Source: Pseudoalteromonas sp. BSi20652
GTDB lineage: Bacteria; Pseudomonadota; Gammaproteobacteria; Enterobacterales; Alteromonadaceae
Reading direction: 5' to 3'
Assembly: GCF_000239855.1 (NCBI RefSeq)
Contig: NZ_BADT01000079.1
Coordinates: forward strand, 1-58,877
DNA length: 58,877 nt
Position numbers and translations under genes: made by a program. The first letter of the stretch is position 1. Every line of letters starts with the position of its first letter. Shown piece by piece: positions 53,861 through 58,877 of this stretch. The notes under the pieces are model-generated. The model was not told the origin of the DNA. It did no database searches and saw only the letters and a program-made list of their open reading frames with translations.

Positions 53861-55831
53861 ATGATCCCAGAAATTGGTTATTTTTCTTTAACGCTCGCCA
53901 TGGTGCTGAGCGTTTTACTGTGTATTTTTCCTCTTTGGGGCGCGCATACCGGTAACCTTCGATTAATGCGTGCGGCTCCATCTTTAGCAATAGGGCAATT
54001 TGCTTTTGTACTAATCTCTTTTGCTGCACTAATTTATGCGAGTTTAACAGATGACTTCACCGTATCTTACGTAGCGTATCATTCAAGTAGTACGCTACCT
54101 TGGTACTATAAAATCACCTCTACGTGGGGTGGTCATGAAGGCGCCATTTTATTATGGTTGGTTATGCAAGCGGGTTGGACAGCTGCCGTTGCAGCGCGTT
54201 CTAAATCATTACCTTGGGTGTTGCGTGCTCGCGTATTGGGTGTGCTTGGCTTTTTAGGTGTAGGTTTTATGATGTACACCTTGCTGCTTTCAAGCCCGTT
54301 TGAGCGCTTACTTCCTTATTTTCCAGTTGAGGGGCGTGATTTAAATCCGCTGCTTCAAGATCCAGGCATGATCATTCATCCGCCATTACTTTACATGGGT
54401 TATGTAGGACTGTCGGTTGCTTTTTCTTTTGCTATTGCAGCATTGTTAACTGGCAAACTCGATAACACATGGGCTAAATGGTCACGCCCGTGGACGATGA
54501 CAGCATGGGGTTTCTTAGGTTTAGGTCTGACTATTGGTAGTTGGTGGGCGTATTCAGAACTAGGCTGGGGCGGCTGGTGGTTTTGGGATCCAGTAGAAAA
54601 CGCAGCGCTTATGCCTTGGCTTGTTGCAACCGCATTACTGCATTCATTAAGTGTGACAGAAAAACGCGGCATATTTAAATCATGGACAGTATTACTCGCA
54701 ATTGCAGCATTCTCTTTAAGTTTGCTAGGTACGTTTATTGTGCGCTCGGGTATTATTGTATCGGTACATGCTTTTGCTACTGACCCAGATAGAGGCTTAT
54801 TTATACTCGCCTTTTTAGGCGTCGTTGTAGGTGGCGGTTTGGCATTATATGCAATGCGTGTGTCGCAAGTTCACAGTGAAGGTCGATATAAGTTTGTATC
54901 TCGCGAAGTGGCGTTGTGGCTCAATAATATATTTTTAGTCGTTGCTACTTTAATTGTTATGCTAGGTACATTGTTGCCGATGGTTCATAAAGAAATGGGG
55001 CTGGGTAGTATTTCTATTGGCGAACCGTTTTTTAATAAGATGTTTGCAATAATTTTAGTGCCGTTTGCTATTTTGATGGGGATAGGGCCGCTTTTACGCT
55101 GGAAGCAAAACAAGTGGGCTTTCTTACAAAACAAAATATTAATGGGCGTATTAGCCAGTGTAGTGATTACCTGTGCTTGGTTGTTCTCAAGTTACGATTT
55201 AGTAAAACCTCTTACGTTATTAGCCACTACGCTTGCGGTTTGGATTGCCATATCAACTGGGATCGACATTTACACAAAAGCCGCTGTGCACGGCACCTTA
55301 AAAGAAGGTTTGAAGCGCTTTACTGTAAGTTACTGGGCTATGGTACTTGGGCATATTGGTATTGCATTTATTATTGCGGGCGTAACACTAACCTCTGCTT
55401 ATTCAGTAGAGCGTGATGTATCGATGAAACCGGGTGAAACAGCACAGCTTAATGAATATGAATATCGCTTTGATGGTGTTAAAACTATTCGCGGGCCAAA
55501 CTACAGTGGTCATGCGGGCGTTGTATCGGTGCTTAAAAATAATGAGCTAGTAACACGCTTACATGCCGAAAAACGTAAGTATGACATTGGTATGCAGTTT
55601 ATGACTGAGGCGGCAATAGATGCCGGTTTTAAACGTGATCTATATTTAGCGTTAGGTGAGCAACTAAGTGGTGATGCATGGTCACTTCGCATTTATCATA
55701 AACCATTCGTGCGTTGGATATGGATTGGTGGCGTGCTTATGTCGTTTGCAGGTTTCATGATTTTATTTGATAAACGCTACCGCACATCAGCTAAAACATC
55801 TCGTAAAAATTCACCGGAGAGTGTTTTATGA
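53861..55831 (+). CDS. ccmF: Cytochrome c heme lyase subunit CcmF
   Basis: A 656-residue, 13-15 helix membrane protein of the heme-handling family. The WWD motif is present (GGWWFWDPVENA), as are PPLLYMGYVG and periplasmic His-containing loops (TWGGHEGAILLW, LPMVHKEMG) that bind heme. It ligates heme to apocytochrome with CcmH and CcmI. The C-terminal periplasmic loop is normal. It overlaps ccmG by four bases. Confidence 0.96.
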   Translation: MIPEIGYFSLTLAMVLSVLLCIFPLWGAHTGNLRLMRAAPSLAIGQFAFVLISFAALIYASLTDDFTVSYVAYHSSSTLPWYYKITSTWGGHEGAILLWLVMQAGWTAAVAARSKSLPWVLRARVLGVLGFLGVGFMMYTLLLSSPFERLLPYFPVEGRDLNPLLQDPGMIIHPPLLYMGYVGLSVAFSFAIAALLTGKLDNTWAKWSRPWTMTAWGFLGLGLTIGSWWAYSELGWGGWWFWDPVENAALMPWLVATALLHSLSVTEKRGIFKSWTVLLAIAAFSLSLLGTFIVRSGIIVSVHAFATDPDRGLFILAFLGVVVGGGLALYAMRVSQVHSEGRYKFVSREVALWLNNIFLVVATLIVMLGTLLPMVHKEMGLGSISIGEPFFNKMFAIILVPFAILMGIGPLLRWKQNKWAFLQNKILMGVLASVVITCAWLFSSYDLVKPLTLLATTLAVWIAISTGIDIYTKAAVHGTLKEGLKRFTVSYWAMVLGHIGIAFIIAGVTLTSAYSVERDVSMKPGETAQLNEYEYRFDGVKTIRGPNYSGHAGVVSVLKNNELVTRLHAEKRKYDIGMQFMTEAAIDAGFKRDLYLALGEQLSGDAWSLRIYHKPFVRWIWIGGVLMSFAGFMILFDKRYRTSAKTSRKNSPESVL

Positions 55832-56397
55832 ATCGCAAAGTTTTAGCCATTGCACCGCTTTTAGTGTTTGCTTTTGTGTGTGTATTTTTATACCAAGGAC
55901 TTTTTGCTAACCCTCGTGAAATTCAAACGGGGCGCTTAGGCCAAGAAATGCCAGCGTTTAATTTACCTGATTTAATGCAAGATAATAAACAGTGGACTAA
56001 TGAGTCTTTAAAAGGCGAGGTTTACTTATTAAATGTATGGGGTACTTGGTGCCCTACATGTTTAGTTGAACTTGGCTATTTAACTAAGCTACGCGAGCAA
56101 GGCGTTAAAATTATTGGGCTTTATTACGTGCAAGGTTACGATGCTGATTTTGATGGTCCGTTTGATATGCAATCACTTCGCACAGAAGTCACCGATATGC
56201 TGCAACGAGCAGGTGACCCATACCAATTTAATATTTTAGATTTACACCGTACTTTGTCGTTGGATTTAGGTGTGTCGGGCGCGCCTGAAACATTTTTAGT
56301 CGATAAAAATGGCACTATTTTGTTGCATCACACGGGTGATATAAACCCACGAGTATGGCGAGCTAAATTTGCGCCAATTATGCAGGAGCTTAAATAA
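55828..56397 (+). CDS. ccmG: Thiol:disulfide interchange protein CcmG/DsbE
   Basis: A 189-residue membrane-anchored periplasmic thioredoxin. After the N-terminal helix (about 6-24) the redox motif is Cys75-Cys78 in WGTWCPTC, and the cis-proline loop is GVSGAPETFLVD. It reduces apocytochrome c cysteines. It overlaps ccmF by four bases and ends one base inside ccmH. Confidence 0.95.
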   Translation: MNRKVLAIAPLLVFAFVCVFLYQGLFANPREIQTGRLGQEMPAFNLPDLMQDNKQWTNESLKGEVYLLNVWGTWCPTCLVELGYLTKLREQGVKIIGLYYVQGYDADFDGPFDMQSLRTEVTDMLQRAGDPYQFNILDLHRTLSLDLGVSGAPETFLVDKNGTILLHHTGDINPRVWRAKFAPIMQELK

Positions 56398-56858
56398 TGA
56401 AGTGGTTATTACTTACGCTTAGTCTTTTTTTAAGCCTAGGGGTGTTTGCACAGCAAGATCGTTACCAATTTGATAACAATAAACAAGCAATATTGTTTGA
56501 AGAGCTGACCAAAGAGCTACGTTGTCCAAAGTGTCAAAATCAAAATATTGCTGATTCGGATGCTGTGGTTGCCAAAGATTTACGCGATAAGGTGCTTGTA
56601 TTGGTTAAAGAGGGTAAGAACAAAGACGAAGTGATTGATTACATGATTGACCGTTTTGGCTATTTTGTCCATTACGATCCGCCGGTTACGCCTGCGACTT
56701 TAGTTTTGTGGGTATTGCCTGTATTAATCGTTATAGCCGGGTTTGGGTTTATTGTTATTCGCCAGCGAAAAGCGTCGGTAAAACAAACATGGAGCAGCGA
56801 CGATGAAATGTTGCTAGCTAAGCTAATCAAACAAAATAAACGTCAGGAGCAAAGTTAA
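56397..56858 (+). CDS. ccmH: Cytochrome c maturation protein CcmH
   Basis: A 153-residue protein with signal peptide, the LRCPKCQNQN motif (Cys43, Cys46) that shuttles disulfides on apocytochrome, and one C-terminal membrane helix (about 100-120). It is the short form of CcmH; the TPR part of the E. coli fusion is encoded by the next gene. Confidence 0.95.
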   Translation: MKWLLLTLSLFLSLGVFAQQDRYQFDNNKQAILFEELTKELRCPKCQNQNIADSDAVVAKDLRDKVLVLVKEGKNKDEVIDYMIDRFGYFVHYDPPVTPATLVLWVLPVLIVIAGFGFIVIRQRKASVKQTWSSDDEMLLAKLIKQNKRQEQS

Positions 56859-58109
56859 ATGATTTTAATGTGGGCGTGTTTTGCTTTACTCACACTGATT
56901 GCTCTTGGGTTTGTTATGTTGCCTTTTTTAAAAAAAGAGCGCGTTCAAACAATTGCTCATAACGCCAATGCGGAGCTAATTAGCATTTATGAGCAGCGTT
57001 TAGTTGATTTACAAACCGATTTAGATAATCAGCGTATCGATACAGTAAATCATGCAGAATCAATTATTGAATTAAAACGCCGTTTATTGAACGAGTTATC
57101 TCCTGAAAAATCACTAAACAGCAAAGGTAATAATCGTATTTTTGCTTTAACGGGTGGCGCATTTGTTCTTGCTCTAACAGGTGTTTTTTATGGCCTAACG
57201 GGTAGTCAGCAGCAAATTTCGGCTTGGCATGATGCAATGGATAATTTAGCTGATTATGGCGAGCGTGCTGTAATGCAAAAAGGTGAGCCGCTTACTCAAA
57301 ATGAGTTACAAGCGTTTGCACTGGCATTGCGCACTAAGTTAAGCCGCTCAGGCGATGATGAAATGGCGTGGATGTTACTCGGCCGTGTTGCTATGTCGCT
57401 GAATGAGTTTGATATGGCGCAGCAGTCCTTTGATAAAGCACTGCGTATGAATCCTGACAATATGCAGGTACTTATTAGTTACAGCCAAGTTTTATTACTC
57501 GAAGGTAGTGAAGCTAATATGACACGTGCTGCAGGCATGCTTTCAAAAGTACTAAAAGTTGAACCTACCAACTTAGATGCAATTTCATTGTTAGCATTAA
57601 TCGCTTATGAGCGTAAAGATTGGCCGCAAGCAAAAGCTGCATTTGAAGTTTTACTCGCGAGTATGGAAAAAAATGATACTCGTTATAGCATGATTGCCCA
57701 ACGTATTGCGGATATAGAGCAGCAAATGCAGGGTGAAGGCTCTGTTATACCTATTGTTAACAGCAGTTCCATTGCTGTTACCGTAGATATTGCAAAAGAA
57801 CTTATTGATAAACAACCAAAAGATGGGATTTTATTTATTTTTGCTAAAGCAGCAAGTGGTTCTCCAATGCCGTTGGCCGCAGTTAAGCTAGAAAACTACT
57901 CATTTCCAATCACTGTTGAGTTAAGTGATAGTAGTGCGATGGTTGCAGGGCTTAATTTATCCAGTGCGGAGAATATTGTTATATCAGCCCGCATATCTAT
58001 AGATGATTCTGTTATGCCAAGTTCGGGTGAACTAGAAGGTCAATCAGAGCCATTAAAACGTGAAAGTGTAAGTGACTACAAACTTCAAATCGACACATTA
58101 ATACCTTAA
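56859..58109 (+). CDS. ccmI: Cytochrome c maturation protein CcmI (TPR)
   Basis: A 416-residue membrane-anchored protein with two N-terminal helices (about 1-20 and 90-110) joined by a cytoplasmic coiled coil, then TPR repeats (about 160-290, for example AWMLLGRVAMSLNEFDMAQQSFDKAL) and a C-terminal beta domain. CcmI chaperones apocytochrome c to the CcmFH lyase. It begins immediately after ccmH and is the last ccm gene. Confidence 0.92.
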   Translation: MILMWACFALLTLIALGFVMLPFLKKERVQTIAHNANAELISIYEQRLVDLQTDLDNQRIDTVNHAESIIELKRRLLNELSPEKSLNSKGNNRIFALTGGAFVLALTGVFYGLTGSQQQISAWHDAMDNLADYGERAVMQKGEPLTQNELQAFALALRTKLSRSGDDEMAWMLLGRVAMSLNEFDMAQQSFDKALRMNPDNMQVLISYSQVLLLEGSEANMTRAAGMLSKVLKVEPTNLDAISLLALIAYERKDWPQAKAAFEVLLASMEKNDTRYSMIAQRIADIEQQMQGEGSVIPIVNSSSIAVTVDIAKELIDKQPKDGILFIFAKAASGSPMPLAAVKLENYSFPITVELSDSSAMVAGLNLSSAENIVISARISIDDSVMPSSGELEGQSEPLKRESVSDYKLQIDTLIP

Positions 58110-58118
58110 GGACGTTAC

Positions 58119-58850
58119 ATGTTAAAACATAGTTTTACTTTTTTATGTTTATTGGTACTTGCTGGTTGTGCACAAGTGCCAGAAAGTAAAGTAGATGATA
58201 GAGATCCACTGCAAAGTATTAACCGTCCGTTATATGACTTTAATATGGATGTTCTTGATGCGTATATACTTCGCCCTGCAGCGGTGGGTTATATGACGGT
58301 AACACCCGTACCGGTTCGTCAAAGCGTTGTGCACTTTACAGATAACATTACTGCACCTGTAGATATGGTTAATGCTGGGTTACAAGGTAAACCAGGTAAC
58401 GCAAGTGTGAGCTTGGCGCGTTTTTTAGTTAATTCTACGGTTGGTATTTTTGGACTTTTTGATGTTGCTAGCACATTAGGTCTTGAAATTGTAGATGAAG
58501 ACTTTGGACAAACGTTAGGTGTATGGGGCGTGGGTGATGGCGCTTATTTAATGCTACCAGGCATGGGTCCTACAACAGCACGTAACTTAACCGGTGATGT
58601 AGTCGACAACTTTGTATTGCCTGAAGTTGCACTTACGACTCCACAAACAATTTTGGTCTTCGTTTTAAAAGCAGTTGAAGCGCGTGCATCATTAATCCCG
58701 CAAGAAGGTTTATTAAATGATTCACTTGATCCGTACTTATTTGTAAAAGATATTTATTTTCAGCGTCAAATCTATGAGCTGTACGATGGCAATCCGCCAA
58801 TTAAAGAAGAACCTGCAGATTTTGATGAAGACTTTTTAGAAAGTTTATAA
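58119..58850 (+). CDS. mlaA: Phospholipid-binding lipoprotein MlaA (VacJ)
   Basis: A 243-residue outer-membrane lipoprotein with lipobox VLAGC (Cys17) and the MlaA pattern: DPLQSINRPLYDFN, RFLVNSTVGIFGLFDVAS, EDFGQTLGVWGVGDGAYLMLPGMGP. MlaA removes phospholipids from the outer leaflet and passes them to MlaC. It starts nine bases after ccmI, so it probably shares that transcript although it is functionally unrelated. Signal residue after Cys is Ala, favouring outer-membrane sorting. Confidence 0.94.
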   Translation: MLKHSFTFLCLLVLAGCAQVPESKVDDRDPLQSINRPLYDFNMDVLDAYILRPAAVGYMTVTPVPVRQSVVHFTDNITAPVDMVNAGLQGKPGNASVSLARFLVNSTVGIFGLFDVASTLGLEIVDEDFGQTLGVWGVGDGAYLMLPGMGPTTARNLTGDVVDNFVLPEVALTTPQTILVFVLKAVEARASLIPQEGLLNDSLDPYLFVKDIYFQRQIYELYDGNPPIKEEPADFDEDFLESL

Positions 58851-58877
58851 CTAAGCAGTGCTCACAAAAAACGCAGC

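Noticed and set aside
1-58877. CRISPR array, prophage, integrase, restriction or toxin-antitoxin genes, tRNA or rRNA
   Set aside because: No regularly spaced repeats, no phage or transposase frames and no RNA gene hallmarks were seen on reading both strands.

Overview
The window looks like chromosomal DNA of an AT-rich marine gammaproteobacterium, most probably Pseudoalteromonas or a close relative in the Alteromonadales. This rests on gene content, base composition and resemblance of the proteins to families I recognise; no 16S or other marker is present. I see no rRNA, tRNA, CRISPR array, prophage or intact insertion sequence. Nearly all of the DNA is housekeeping or metabolic genes in short operons, several closed by clear intrinsic terminators.

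Layout. 1-10.5 kb: a YghU-type glutathione-dependent oxidoreductase, a small rhomboid protease, a DJ-1/PfpI protein divergent from a LysR regulator, a dienelactone hydrolase, a MITE-like repeat, a lipoprotein glycerophosphodiesterase, an EamA exporter, an M3 oligopeptidase lipoprotein, a 650-base stretch without a gene, and an MscS channel. 10.5-17.9 kb: a TonB-dependent receptor with a long structured leader, a small conserved protein, a HAD phosphatase, a probably exported ATP-dependent DNA ligase, the Hsp70-like YegD, methylglyoxal synthase and a LysE-type exporter. 17.9-31 kb: a secreted subtilisin-like protease, a Bcr/CflA exporter, a DUF4442 thioesterase-like protein, a bactofilin overlapping an M23 peptidase, two tyrosine-catabolism enzymes (HppD, FahA), a large 5'-nucleotidase/LamG lipoprotein and a POT peptide transporter.

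31-45.3 kb is a full enterobacterial-type cellulose locus: bcsR-bcsQ-bcsA-bcsB-bcsZ-bcsC on the minus strand and bcsE-bcsF-bcsG divergent on the plus strand. It should make, export and probably phosphoethanolamine-decorate cellulose under c-di-GMP control. 45.5-51 kb: tyrR, an exported unknown protein, a hotdog-fold protein and a FlhB-tail/FliK-like pair. 51.1-58.1 kb: the cytochrome c maturation operon ccmABCDEFGHI, followed by the lipoprotein gene mlaA.

The most striking observation is that four genes (S8 protease, bcsZ, bcsA, ccmB) are each broken by what looks like loss of one base from an A/T homopolymer. Adding one base to the run restores a full-length protein in every case. Homopolymer undercalling in the assembly is the simplest explanation; reversible slippage (contingency loci) is the biologically interesting alternative. 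Beyond this I found no convincing new system.
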